From: Megaleporinus macrocephalus
Taxonomy: Eukaryota; Chordata; Actinopteri; Characiformes; Anostomidae
Direction: 5' to 3'
Assembly: GCA_021613375.1 (NCBI GenBank)
Contig: CM038708.1
Coordinates: 29,278,059-29,342,058 of the forward strand
DNA: 64,000 bases
Shown here: positions 1 through 11,645 of the stretch, piece after piece
How positions within the stretch are numbered: position 1 is the first letter of the stretch
How the letters are laid out: every line of letters begins with the position of its first letter
Notes under the pieces: model-generated
What the model was told of the DNA's origin: nothing
Databases searched by the model: none
Seen by the model: the letters and a program-made list of their open reading frames with translations, nothing else
Program-made: the position numbers and the translations under genes

Positions 1-867
1 ACTAGCTTAGTAGCTGAACCACAGCGTAAACACGGAGCCGGTATTAAGAGTAACCCTGAAGAAAGACGTGGCTGGAGCTAGCCTTCTTTTTTTATATCCA
101 ATTCGACCTTAAATGGTGCAGCAGTTTAGTTCTGAAGCTCCATTTAAGGTGGAACAGGGAATTCGAATGAGAAGCTAACTTCAGCTGAGGTCTGAGTCTG
201 ATGTTTACGGTAGCCCGGATTAAAAAGTCGGATCTTTCGTTAACTGTTCGTCCTGGAAAGGCTGTGTGAGCTACATGAGGAACGAGGTTAGCTGAAGTCT
301 CTTACCAGATCTCTAAACTTTCCGCTCTTCCGACTCACAGCCGCCACTCTTCAACACATGCTAGTACGGAGCGCGAGGAGGACCACGCGCCCGCTCAAAA
401 CGCGATTCGAAATATTCCACTTCAAATATGGCTCGAGGCGTTTATGCGCTTGTGAGCTGCGCGCTGGAATATTAAACCTGACACTGACAAACTCTGAACT
501 CATCACACCACATAAAGATACATCTCAGCTCCAGCTGACGTTCAGTCTGCACCCTTTGCTTTCCCCTTTGATCACAATATGGAATGCAGTCCCATATAAA
601 GCAATATATATATTTAATATATTACGTATATGTCAAATATAATCAGCTTATATTGGTCACATATGCACAAATATGTCGTGCCAACGTATTTAAAACTGAA
701 CACTTTCAAATATGGGACATATAATTCACACATATATCAAGTATACACACATATAAGTGCTCTATAGCTACCAATATGCAATAAAACACGTATAATATTA
801 TACATTTATTACTCATAAGCTACACATTTAAAAAAAAGGTTTTTCATTGGTTGTTTAATAAAGATAA

Positions 868-1035
868 GGGTTCCAGATAGAACCATGAACACTCAAAGAA
901 CCTCTTGTTCTTGTAGATGGTTCTATGTAGAACCAATTTGAAAAAGACAAGGGTTCCTCAGTTTGAACAAGCTTAACATAGTAACTGTAACAGCACCCTG
1001 CTGTATAGAACTGTGAACACTCAAAGAACCCTTTG
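868..1035. repeat. Interspersed hairpin repeat (GGTTCTA...TAGAACC)
   Basis: Two neighbouring stretches share AACACTCAAAGAACC. The first also contains GGTTCCAGATAGAACC and GGTTCTATGTAGAACC, short palindromes that can fold into hairpins. I associate this pattern with a common non-autonomous element in fish genomes; the family name is not certain. Confidence 0.65.
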
Positions 1036-1569
1036 AGTTCTTTGCATTGTGGAATAGTCGTTCAGCTTAATACATGGAAAATGTGCTGTATATGGTTCCA
1101 CTAAATCTTTATGAAACCTAGTATCTTGCTTATATTGTTTTCTTTTTTTTGGCATAATCTGAGATATTGCGGTTTCATTTAATATCCAAAATGTCCTACA
1201 CTGGACTTCAGGACTTCTGGGCTTTTGCTTCCTCTGTTGAACATATTCAGTTACAGTAGTGTTGCAGTAATCCCCATTCATCACTAAAGATTCATTTAGG
1301 TTAAATGTTTTCCTGTTGTAGATGTTTTCCTTCACTGGCCTGTAAGATATACCGTTTATTGAGTGTAGCGTCAGATTGTAACTGTCCTGACTTTTTACAG
1401 TAAAATCGTTCACACAAAATAGCAGAACTTCCTTGTGTTGACTGCTTCACTGATAATGGATGAGTGTCTTACTTTATTTACTGGGGAGGTCAGAAGAGTG
1501 GCCACACTTCACCCCTTCACTACGCCCCTGTCATGTACCTCTCTGCCATTAATGCAGAAGCGAAGTTAA

Positions 1570-1665
1570 AGTCTTTAGAAGTCTGGTTCCTATCACCACC
1601 ACTGTGAACAATTCTGACTTCTCTAGAGCACAGCATTTCACACCAAGCTATTCTGAATTACATTG
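1570..1665 (-). repeat. Interspersed repeat, family E fragment
   Basis: On the - strand this reads TTCACAGTGGTGGTGATAGG then AACCAGA. Related stretches occur at 5636-5722, 39520-39610, 44455-44530 and 53370-53420. Multiple diverged copies in both orientations in one window indicate an old interspersed family. Confidence 0.6.
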
Positions 1666-2296
1666 TTTACATCTTCACCATTTAACTAGACAGAAAAATC
1701 TGTGAAATCTGGATATAATTGTTTCAGTGTCGTTAGACTGTCATGCTCGATTGCTGTCTGGTCTCAGCAGGCTTTTAGCAACAGCTGCTTGAACAGTACT
1801 CAATCTCAAAATTTAGCACAGATCATGTTCCACTAAGTGCTCAGGTGCAAACTGCAATCACTTCTTGCTCCTTCAGCAGCACTCTGAACTTTAGCTGAAC
1901 AGTGTGGATGAAAGAGAGCATGGAATGTACTTGTTGGTGAATAAATAATAAATATGTAAATAATAAGTATTTCCTAAAATCAGCAAAGTGTCCTTAGTTG
2001 CTTACCACTGGTTTACTGGTTATCACTAGTCACATGCCTTAGCCACATGGCTATCACAACATCTGCACAGGATGTAACTCCAGTGTCAGCAGCTCTCATT
2101 CAACAGAGAAAGACTTGTTCAAAACTCACACACTGATGTGAACTTTAAAAGAGGCCAACACTGCATTTTCCCCACTTTTTAAATAAAGGAGTTTGATGTA
2201 ACATGCAAATGTTATTAAAGTGAAAAATGAAGCCTAAAAACAGCCTGTTTTGAGTTATATAGGTATTGGATAGTATTTACATATACCTCCCCATTC

Positions 2297-2405
2297 AGTC
2301 TACAGTAGTTTAGCCTGCCCATTTACACTGTAGTTATAAGTTATACTGTTTCAGCACAGACTGCATTTTAAATGAGGCATTTAATGCACGGCAGCCAATC
2401 AGAAC
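2297..2405 (-). repeat. Interspersed repeat, family D copy
   Basis: Contains CTACAGTAGTTTAG, TAGTTATAAG, TTTCAGC, AAATGAGGCA and GCCAATCAGAACA in this order. The region 10699-10804 carries the same blocks in reverse complement, so the two are inverted copies of one mobile family about 8.3 kb apart. Confidence 0.7.
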
Positions 2406-2739
2406 ATAAGTAATTTACACACAGTTGCAAAATGCCTTATCACCAAACTGGTGACTGTACAGTAGACACTTTTTTTATTCTGAATGAACGTTAAAGACCT
2501 CTCTGGTAGAAACATGTAATTGCATGTTGGACCCCCACAAGCAAATGAATCTCACTTTACAGAGCGCTTTGAAAGACTATTCAAAGAGAACTCAATCAAA
2601 ACTTGGTAAAACATGTGTCTTCTGAGGCTTTGAGCGTATTGTTTGTTATTGTCATCAGTGTAATGTTGCATCTGAGACCTAAACATTGCATCAGACCTTC
2701 TTTCTGAGCCGGGGATGTTAATACATAAAGACTTTTAAA

Positions 2740-2985
2740 GTAGTCCAAAAAACTCCCGTACCTTTGACTTCTACATGATTATTTCAAGCCTTAAAGGGGA
2801 CTCGCAGAGACGCAAGAACACACTTTACTCAGAAATGCTGCTTCTTTCAGTTTTAACAAATATATTACATAGTACTGGTTTAATAGAACAAGTGTTTACA
2901 CTTCCGATCATTTTGGATCATTTCTATTGGTCAGTATTGCATGAAATTGGAATACATTAGAAAAGTCAGCTGCCATTTTCAATCA
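2740..2985 (+). mobile_element. Diverged MITE, family C (weak copy)
   Basis: Shares the ATCATTTCTATTGGTC core and general layout of the family C copies annotated at 23.5, 26.8, 29.7, 30.1, 53.7 and 54.1 kb. Ends are too eroded to define, so limits are approximate. Confidence 0.45.
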
Positions 2986-3004
2986 GAAGAGTCTATTTAC
3001 ACAG

Positions 3005-3748
3005 ATCAGCCATAACATTAAAACCACCTCCTTGTATCTACACTCGTCGTCTATTTTATCAGCTCCATTTACCACATAGGAGCACTACTATTACAAACTT
3101 TCTCTACATACTTTGATATCCCCTTTCACCGTGTTCTTCAATGGACTTGACCCACATTAGACCACCAATGAGCAGGTACTATTAGGATCATTCTCAGCAC
3201 TGCAGTGCTGGTGGTGTGTTAGTCTGTGTTGTGCTCGTATGAGTGGATGAAACACAGCAGTGCTACTGGAGTTTTTAAACACCTCAGAGTCACTGCTGGA
3301 CTGATAATAGTCCATCAGCTAAAACTACCAAGCCTACTGCGTCCTGTGGACAGTGTCTGGAGGACTGGAGGATGACTAACACAAACTGTACAACAAATGA
3401 ATAGATGAGCTATCGTCTCTGACTTTACATTTACAACGTAGATCAACAAGGTAGGCATGTTTAAGAGAGTGGACAGTGAGTGGACACAGTGTTTAAAACT
3501 CTAGCACTGCTGTGCCTGACCACACTTGTACCAACACAACACACACTAACACACAACCACCACATCAATGTCATGTAATGGAATAAGGGGTCGCGGTTAC
3601 TAAATAACAGGTGGAAATTGGGTTAACAAAATATGTAGACAAACAGATTAACTAGAGTCTGTTAGTGTAGAACTACAAAGTGCTCCTGTATAGTAAACAG
3701 ACAATGAGTGTAAATACAAAGAGATGGTTTTAATAAAATCACACACAT
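3005..3748. mobile_element. Long-inverted-repeat non-autonomous DNA element
   Basis: About 740 bp without coding capacity. The left end reads AACATTAAAACCACCTCC then TTGTATCTACACTC. The reverse complement of the right end reads TATTAAAACCATCTCTTTGT then ATTTACACTC, so the outer ~75 bp form imperfect terminal inverted repeats. Internal blocks such as AGCACTGCAGTGCTGGTGG, TTTTTAAACACCTCA and GTGGACAGTGAGTGGACAC look like a repeat I recall as very common in characins and catfishes. Non-autonomous DNA transposon is the most likely class. Confidence 0.8.
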
Positions 3749-5635
3749 GTCAATTAGGGGTGAACACAGAATTTGTGTCCTTTAACTTCTTATTGCCTCA
3801 GGACATATCTACTCCCATTACACTTTAAAAGATGCCCTCCACCCCTCCTCGGGTCAGGCAACATTCTATCACCTCTCAAATGCCCTAATCAGTACTCTTA
3901 ACATTGCATAAGTACACAGAAAGAACCATAATGAGTCAGCAGGGTGAGGTGTAGTTATTCAAATACACAACTGTACTGTGTAACTGAAAGATGAATGATA
4001 ATACAATGAATGCGTGCAGATTAAACACCACACTGCATACCAGAGAGTTGGACTGTGTTGGCTGAGGTTCATTCGGTTAGCCCAAGTATCTCAACTGTGC
4101 TTTGTGGATACAAGTAGACTAACGTTCATTCCACACAGTTTAGTTTGTGGGTTTAAGTTGTCAGATGATCCTAATTATTCCTAATCATGAGTGTTCCTAT
4201 AAGACAGAGGTGTCTAGAGCAGCTTTAACTAATCCCACTATTGTTAATTCAATTTAATATTAGGTAGAAGTAAATATAACCAGTATATCCAGTATATATT
4301 TAAATGGGAAAGAAACTTTATTACTTTATTAACTTTATTAACTTTTTTTTTGGAAGTCTAGCTCCAAAGTGAGAGAGCTGAACGAAATGAAGCAAAGAAT
4401 ATGAGCTATGACTAAAATGTGACTGAGTTAAAAAAAAGTAAAGCCCATCTCCTCACAAATGCAGTCTAACTGACAGAACTTTTATAATTGGGCGGCCTAA
4501 TCGGAAGCAGAGATCATATTGAGTTGAAACAGTGGTGGAAAATTTACTAAATGAACTAATATTCCTTTTTTAAAATGGGTTGGTTTTCTCTGTACATAAT
4601 TAAATCTGTCCATCATTTCCACATGAACAACATATTACATCTACACATCTACAATTACTGGCAAATGTAAACCGACAGACAAAACTGTGCTGATGTAACA
4701 CAAAAATACATTCATATATAGAATTAAGAAAGCATTTTGAATTGAGCCTGCCTACTACAGGTTATACATGAGTATAATGCTTATAAAGCCAGCAGCACTG
4801 TATATGGTGACCTACAAGATATCCTGTAAAAAGAAATGACTAATGTTTGATTGATAACTCATCTTAACGGTACATAACCATTCATAATGTAACTCATAAA
4901 GCAGCACTGCTGTAGGGACCCAGTGCACTTTCCCTCACCAGTTTGCTCTGCAAATGAACCCACATTATTAAATACAGCATCATTAGACTCTCATAACTGA
5001 CTGGTAACTATCCTGACAGCAGATTGTCATCATTAAACAGGACTAATGTTTTATCGATGATTGCTGACTGATAACAGTTGATAGTAGCTGCATTTCATTC
5101 CAGAAAGTCCCTTAGCAGTACAGTTATGTTCTCTACACACTTGTGTACGGGCTGTCATGTAAGGGAACTGCAGTGGATTGCAGTGGATCTTCTAAAGATT
5201 TGCAGTGACTGAAGTGGTAAATCATCGTTCACTACTACCTGTGCAGTCTGAATTTCTTGTGATAGAAAGTTTTCACTCTGTCGTTTGGAAATGTTAAAAT
5301 GTCTGAATACCCTGTGCAGTCCATGGAAATTCATGGATGATTGGAATTGCACCTTGCATCACTTTTATCAGTTGGTGTGTCCAGGAGGTCGGCCATACTT
5401 CATTCTAGGGTGGCATTGGCCATCTCTTGGCTACAGGCCTCTGAGAATAGTCCGAAAATAGCAGTAAAGTACAGCAGGTCATTTCTAAATTTATCCTTGT
5501 GGAGCAATGAATCTATGTGCATCTATCTTTCTTGCAACACATTACAAATAAGTGATCACGAACCACCTGTGCTGGAAGCTCTGGCAGTAAAGGGGACATT
5601 TTTACATATTTCAAAATCACACACTGAGATGTTAA

Positions 5636-5722
5636 TATGTAACTCAGAGTGGTTTGATGTGAAATGGCTCTTGCAGAGTCAGATTGCGTTACAGTGTTGG
5701 TGATGGAAACCAGGGGTTGTGG
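5636..5722 (+). repeat. Interspersed repeat, family E fragment
   Basis: Contains TGGTTTGATGTGAAATGGC and GTTGGTGATGGAAACCAG, related to the other family E copies. A partly complementary stretch with CACATCAAACCACTCGG follows at about 5946-5964, so the element may carry inverted ends. Confidence 0.55.
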
Positions 5723-6415
5723 TGTCTGCAAAACAAATATAGATATTTTTTACCATCCAAACCCACAAAAGAACCTACTCGTGAGTTTTATATGCTGTGA
5801 TAATGATAATGGGAAAATGTACTTCTTGGGAAACAGTGTCTCAGAAATCAGGCAGAGCACTTACAAACACATCTCAGAGCCGTTAAATCCAGAGCCCCTG
5901 TGAACCGTCCTGAGTCGATTCGTGTCTTTAAAACGGAGCATTTTCACATCAAACCACTCGGAATAACTTTGTTTACCTCTCAAGTCTGTAATTATCAACA
6001 CATTATAAAAGTTGAAGTAGTAAAAGGAGAGTATTACCACCTGAAAGTCCACTAACAAAATCAAAATATAATAGCGTTCCTTTTTTAAAACGACGAAAGT
6101 GATGTTTTTTTCTGTGTACGTGATTAAATCCGTCCATCACTTCCACGAGAAGGAAAATATTACACCAGTCGACAAACAGATAAAATCAGTAAATCACTCG
6201 ATTGTTTTCTGGTGTGAGTGAACAGAGGACAGTGCGCGTGTCCGTCTTCTGGAGGTTTTTGGGTTAAAGTCCAGCCCGCGTGCTTTGGTCGCTCCTCATT
6301 GGCTCTCGCTCTGCGCCGCACCGTGCGTGCGCGTGCGCGCTCCTCGCCCCAGTGCGCATGCGCGCCTCTGCGCTCCCCAGCCTTTGAAACTCGGGTAGAG
6401 CTCAATTAAGAGACC

Positions 6416-6475
6416 ATGTCCGCCATCGGCCGCCCGCGATCTCCGCTCTCCGCATTTCACCCTCATTCTCCATGA
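6416..6475 (+). promoter_or_regulatory. Upstream ORF 1 in mllt3 5' UTR (19 codons)
   Basis: ATG in good context (A at -3) followed by 18 codons and TGA, ending 28 nt before the mllt3 ATG. The predicted peptide begins MSAIGRPRSP. If transcription starts upstream of 6416, ribosomes would meet this ORF first, so it could dampen or regulate AF9 translation. It is real as a sequence feature; its function is inferred. Confidence 0.5.
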
Positions 6476-6480
6476 AATAG
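6472..6480 (+). promoter_or_regulatory. Upstream ORF 2: minimal ATG-AAA-TAG
   Basis: A two-codon ORF overlapping the stop of the 19-codon uORF (shared ATGA) and ending 23 nt before the AF9 start. Tiny uORFs like this can act by ribosome stalling or forced reinitiation. Significance depends on the unknown transcription start. Confidence 0.4.
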
Positions 6481-6503
6481 CATCGTCCCCCGTGGCCTCG
6501 AGG

Positions 6504-6515
6504 ATGGCCGGTTCG
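6504..6515 (+). CDS. mllt3: mllt3 coding exon 1 (start codon, MAGS)
   Basis: The exon contributes ATG GCC GGT TCG and is followed directly by a strong GTGAGT donor at 6516. Spliced to exon 2 it gives [18 protein letters not shown]. This has the same spacing to VQVKLELG as mammalian AF9 ([14 protein letters not shown]), which decides the start. The ATG has G at +4 and A/G-rich context. An in-frame GTG lies 12 nt upstream but there is no in-frame upstream ATG nearby. The short coding first exon inside a CpG island is typical of this gene. Two short upstream ORFs precede it (6416-6475 and 6472-6480). Confidence 0.93.
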
Positions 6516-7060
6516 GTGAGTACGGCTTTACCGTGTCCGGAGCGTCCGATCACGTTTGCGCCTCTTTGCCTCTCTACGCTGCTTTTTCTCCTTCTTCTTC
6601 TTCTCCTCCTCTCGCTCTCTCTCGCTCTCTCGCTGTTTCTAAAAGAGGAGGAAAAAAGGGGGCTCGTGCGCTAAAACGCACGCGAGGATTTCCCGGCCGG
6701 GGCATTTGAAGTGCGCTGGAGAGAGTTGAGGCTTTCTGCACGTACGTGGCTGCGCGCAAACTAAATGAGTCGTATTTGAATATGTTCAGAGAGCTCCGCG
6801 TGCACCGATCAGCTCCGCTGCATGACATTCTCCTCTCCCCTTTTTTTGGGGACACCATGGAAAAAGTGAGATGGGACAAATTTTAATAAGCCTCAAACCC
6901 ACTCCTGATCTTCTCGACCCCCCCTCCTCCTTTTTTCCTTCATTCCCTGATTCCGCGAGTGAGTGAGAGACGGCATGTGTGTAGTTAGTAAGGGTATTGT
7001 GCTGCAGTGGAGAGAGTGCACTAGTTGAATGGTTTCATTCGTGTCGTGTTGCTGCTCCAG
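6516..7060 (+). other. mllt3: mllt3 intron 1 (545 bp)
   Basis: Short GC-rich intron continuing the CpG island, with a C/T tract at 6581-6633. It is bounded by GTGAGT and CTCCAG. A stop (TAG, 7022-7024) in frame with exon 2 means retention would not give an AF9 product. Confidence 0.85.
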
Positions 7061-7241
7061 GGCGCTGTTCAGGTGAAGCTGGAGCTCGGACACCGCGCCC
7101 AGGTGCGCAGGAAGCCCACGGCGGAGGGCTTCACTCACGACTGGATGGTGTTTGTCCGCGGACCCGAGCACAGCAACATCCAGCACTTCGTGGAGAAAGT
7201 GGTGTTTCACCTGCACGAAAGTTTTCCGAGGCCAAAAAGAG
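7061..7241 (+). CDS. mllt3: mllt3 coding exon 2 (YEATS domain, N-terminal half)
   Basis: It encodes residues 5-64 plus the first base of codon 65. The acceptor is CTGCTCCAG at 7052-7060 and the donor is GTAAAG at 7242. It carries the first beta strands of the YEATS fold, with [27 protein letters not shown] and the [14 protein letters not shown] core. The acyl-lysine pocket residues known from AF9 are at their usual numbers: Phe28, His56, Ser58 and Phe59. An in-frame stop (TAG at 7022-7024) lies just upstream in intron 1 with no in-frame ATG between it and the exon, so translation cannot begin here and exon 1 is needed. Near identity to mammalian AF9 shows strong constraint. Confidence 0.97.
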
Positions 7242-9100
7242 GTAAAGAATCTCCCCCTTTTTTTAACTCCGCGAGGACTAATGGGAAGTGAGGCACGCGG
7301 GCTTTGTGCGCTGGATGTACGCGTACACGCTGTGTTGTGGAGAGAGATACGTGTCTTGTGGAGTTCTTGCAGTTTGTAGTCTGACTTCTGTCTTGTTGCA
7401 GGGTGTCTGGCTGGATGAGGCTTGTTTGTGTTAGCAGTTCTTATTCTTTTGGAAAGTTTGATGTTTTTGGTTGGAGGTTTCCTTCATATTCATAACCTAA
7501 AGGATTACATTTCTGAGGATTATGCTCTGCATTATGGTAATTTTCAAGCATATGGACACGTGTGATCTCAATTTATAGGATTCTGGCTGGTTTTGTGATT
7601 TATTTAATTTTTTTTTTGTGTGTGTGTATATTTATCATTATAAATTATATCATGTTTATATATAGTTATCATTATACATTTCCTGATAACACTATATACC
7701 CCAGTACTTGTAGAACACTGACTGTTTGCGTGTTTCGTTATAAAGAGAGCAAAATGAGTCTCGTTTAACTAGATTCAGATGAACCCAGTATGAGAAATAT
7801 CAGGTTTGCTAGTGCTATATAACATTAGCACTGTTGGCTTTTTTTCTCTGAAGAATGTCTGATTAAATTAAAGATCATTGCATATTGTCTAAGTACTGTA
7901 ATATTATGTTTTTGCCATATTGCCCACCTCTAGTGGACAACTAGTGGTCCCGGATCGTACACTGTCTACACTTAACTTTTAGCAGAAGCGGTTTTATCTG
8001 CTACAAACTTAACAACATTTTTTTTTGCTTTGTATTATTTTAAAATAAATATATACAGCGCATGTGTTAACTTGATTTATTTTATATTGCTCAGTCTGTG
8101 CTTGTGTGAATATACAGCCCAGTGCTAAAAGGAGCAAGCAGCGAGATGGCAACAAACCACTCTTGGAGCTAAATTAAATCTCTGTTCATATTTTCAGATA
8201 AAGTTTTACTTAAAAAAAAAAAAAAAAAGCAGGTGACTGTTGGGTTATTGACTGGTAGGCAAAGCAGAAATCCAGGTACTGCTGGAATTTCCCATATTTG
8301 TTTTTTGATTACTCAGGTGTATGCAAATGCATAACTGACAAAATGATTAGATTAATAAATGCAAGTCAACAGACTCCTATTTAAAAAAAATCAATGACCG
8401 TAAATCAGTGACATACGTTGATTTTATCCCTCACTTAGCATCCTGTGCTAAATCCAGTCAAACCGGACTAATTAAGCTCTGTTTGTACTAAAACATGCAG
8501 TTGGTCAATTTTCATTGCATCACTGCTCATATCCGTTATATACTCAGAAGAAGATCCTGACACACTCCTGATAACGGTAATGTCAGTACCACCGTGTGGC
8601 TAATCCTTACGCCACACGTCAAACACCAGTGTTGAGTTTTCATGATGGTAGCATCAGTGCACTACTGTACTAGTGCACAGCTGCAGTGCATGTTGCCTAT
8701 TGTGCTCTACACAACTATTCACATTACATAAAACAAAACAAAGTGCTTACAGTTTAGTTCACATAAGCTGTGTTAGGTTTATAAGATATTGTGTATCATA
8801 AAGTAACAATACTAAGAAAGCATGAGTATACTGTGAAGGAATACAGGTCTATGGTGATACTGAATCTTGGCAGTAGTGCCTGGCGCAGTGTGCCAGGAGG
8901 AGAAGGTAAGGAATGAGTGAGCGTGTGAATGAATGAACACACCGGGTTGAGTTTAGCGTGCTAGACTGCAGGGGACATGGTGGAGCTTGCAGGACGGAAG
9001 GGATCAATTAAAATATTTTGTTGGTTTGAAGTAGTTTCCCCTTTCTTTGCCGCTCATGCGTTGGGGTTTGCTCTGACGTGACAAGTGCTGGGCATTGGGC

Positions 9101-9103
<3 letters not shown>

Positions 9104-9166
<63 letters not shown>

Positions 9167-9170
9167 GTCA

Positions 9171-9215
<45 letters not shown>
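9104..9215 (+). repeat. (CT)n microsatellite
   Basis: About 110 bp of nearly pure CT dinucleotides with a few GT interruptions. It generates spurious Leu-Ser ORFs on + and Arg-Glu ORFs on -. Confidence 0.97.
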
Positions 9216-9220
<5 letters not shown>

Positions 9221-10698
9221 ACACGACTCGCGTTGCAGACGCTTTATTGGGACCAGATTGTGCAGTTCGAGGGACCCGCTCTGCCCTCTCGGCCTCTTTT
9301 CCGCACGCAGAGCACGATGTGTCTGGAAAGGATCACAAATACATGAGCATGAAAATGTGATGATCTTATGCAGTTGGCATGACAACAGGAGATGGGTATT
9401 CCTCCCCCCCACCCCAAATATGTGAAGACTAAGTGGTAGACCCAAGCCAGTAAGGAGCAGGGTGGTGTTCATTCATGCACTGGAGCTTGTAGTATTCTTT
9501 TATCGTGGCCTGAATCAAAACAAAGCCGAGGGATGACGTGGACTCGCTGTAAACCTTGTCGTGAACTCGATACTCGGAATCAGTCCACAAAGTTTGGAAA
9601 ACGAAACACCCAATTGGAGCTTTGTTTTGCTTCAGCTCCGCACGACTGCTGAGTTTTCAGTGCAGATCTTTCTTTTCCACTTTTTCCACGTGTGTAAATA
9701 TATTTCTGCATGTGCTCCGGGTTGCGTATTGGGTTTGATTTACGTTACCAGAGGAAAAACGTGGATAATATATATTTTTCCGTGTTTATGCCTGTTCCGT
9801 AGGGGCCGTGCTTTTCGGCACCAGCTGTGCGTGTGTCTTGGTGGTGACAATGTGCTGAAAATCTCCCCCACCATATTTATTTTCTCGGAGCATTAGAGCA
9901 GACTGTAAATCACCCAGGCCTAATTTGGAAACTACTTGAAACAGCCTCTGAAGGCCTTTGATGACGAGAGGTGCGTCAAATGTAGGTTTGCTTAAACGTC
10001 CCTCCCCTCGAGCCCCCACTGCCCTATCCCATCCCACCCCCCCACCTCTTCCTTGACAAATGTGTTGCAGGGCCTTCTGAAAAGGTTCAAAACCAGCAGG
10101 AGGATACTTAACCTCTCATAAATCCTTTCTTCTGACACCACCTAAGAGATCCGCCCCCCCACCCCTTTAAAAGAATATGGTATGCACCCTAATGTATTTT
10201 TTTGCACCATGACAAATTAGAAGTGTAAGTACTTCCTGAGGGTCTTCAGAACAGTTACTGAAGGGGACTTTTTTAAAAAGAAATGTTTATAATTAGTTTG
10301 ACAAACAGTCAGAAGCCTGATGCAGAAGGGATTGGGGGAAGTGGGAGTTTATGTTCAGTGAATGGTGCTGTACATCACCGTTAAAGTTAACTTCAGGTCC
10401 TTTCAGATTGGAAGCGCTGAAAACAAGATATTACAGTCAGCGTGAACTCTGGATGACACAGTCAGGCTCATTTTTGACTGCTGTTTAGCGTCTGCTCAAC
10501 TCGCCAGCCCGATCAATCTTGGAACCTAGAAGTTGTTTGAGAAGAGTTTTCTGCACCTGCAGTTCTTCGTTATTCCCAAACCAAACTCCTTTAAAGGCTG
10601 AAGTTCTTGCAGTCTTTCTTCAGCCCTCGCAATTAAAAAGAATGCTTTTTTTTTTACTTTAAAACTCATTTTTTAAAAACTTTTCTTTTTAAAACTCT

Positions 10699-10804
10699 GT
10701 TCTGATTGGCTGTCCTGCATTGTACCTCATTTAGGAAGCAGTCCAGGCTGAAACACTCCTTATAACTTCAGCATGAATGGGTGGAGCTAAACTACTGTAG
10801 ACTA
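10699..10804 (+). repeat. Interspersed repeat, family D copy (inverted relative to 2297-2405)
   Basis: Reads TGTTCTGATTGGCTGTCC, CTCATTTAGGAAGCAG, TTATAACTTCAGCATGAATG and AAACTACTGTAG, collinear with the reverse complement of 2297-2405. Confidence 0.7.
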
Positions 10805-11594
10805 AATGTGCTATTTTTTTGTTTGTTTTTAATGTATTTTAGAATGAATTTTTGCAGAAACCTTTTAAAATATGTCGCAGCTTTTGTTTCTGTCTGGTTG
10901 AACCGAAGTGAGTGGTTCATTATTAAACTGTGTATATTTTATTATGATACTTAAAGAAATGACTGCGATGCACATCACAATGTTTAGACAAAATGTGCCT
11001 AAAAGCTTAAAAACAATGCATACAGTGTTAATTGTCCACCATTTCTCATTTAACATGACTAATTACTCTGTTTTTTATAAAATAAATAGGATAAAAGTCT
11101 TAGTCAGTATTCCTTTAATGATATGCCCATAATAATATGTATTATTCATCATGTAAACAAACACTAGCACGTTAATGATGATATCTAGTCACATTGCTCG
11201 CTCGTAGTCCAGGTAAATGAAGTTTTCCACAGTTGGGCATGTTAAAGATGGGCTTCACCGCTCGGTATGGAGACTTGTTGCTGATCTACAGCAGGGCTCT
11301 CTGTGGAAGCTCTCTGAATATAGAAGACTTGCTTCCTTAGACGGAACACAGTTTATGGAGTATATGTAACGTAAACAATCGAGCTTATTATTTGGGGTCC
11401 TGTGAGGCTCCTTCAACCCCCCCCCTCCACCCCCTTCGCTCTGGCCCCCTGGCTCCAAGCTTTGATCAGGGCCAGCCAGTGTCAAGAGGAGCGGGGAGGG
11501 AAGTTTAGAGGGGAAAGCTTGTGCACAGACGAGTGTGTGTTTGACAGTTTAATACCAACAGTCTCACCAAGCTGCCCTGGAAGAGAACAGCTGT

Positions 11595-11601
11595 ATCTCT
11601 C

Positions 11602-11641
<40 letters not shown>

Positions 11642-11645
11642 GCTC
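11595..11645 (+). repeat. (CT)n microsatellite
   Basis: Roughly 50 bp of CT/TC repeats. Confidence 0.95.

Larger units (their letters stand above)
1..6224. other. Upstream intergenic DNA with interspersed repeats
   Basis: No convincing coding exon was found. Mostly AT-rich with repeat copies annotated separately: a GGTTCTA hairpin element, a 2.3-kb inverted-pair partner, a long inverted-repeat element at 3.0-3.7 kb and repeat-family fragments near 1.6, 2.8 and 5.7 kb. The first ~480 bases are CpG-richer than what follows and may be a divergent promoter (see findings). ORFs at 1021-1413 (-) and 5341-5703 (+) have no recognisable motif. Confidence 0.7.
6225..6503 (+). promoter_or_regulatory. 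mllt3: CpG-rich mllt3 promoter and 5' UTR
   Basis: CpG density rises abruptly here relative to the AT-rich flanks and stays high through exon 2. Recognisable motifs are an inverted CCAAT box (ATTGG, 6298-6302), a perfect palindromic NRF1 site (TGCGCATGCGC, 6353-6363) and a YY1-like CCGCCATC (6420-6427). No TATA box is evident, as usual for a CpG-island housekeeping or regulatory gene. The transcription start cannot be fixed by eye. If it lies near the NRF1 site, the 5' UTR is about 100-150 nt. Confidence 0.75.

Noticed and set aside
1021..1413. 130-codon - strand ORF upstream of the promoter
   Set aside because: No recognisable motif; overlaps an interspersed repeat at its left end.
6296..6879. 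ORFs antisense to exon 1 and the promoter
   Set aside because: Expected from GC-rich DNA with few stop codons; no supporting motif.
9008..9472. 154-codon - strand ORF
   Set aside because: Half is Arg-Glu from the CT repeat; the rest has no recognisable motif.
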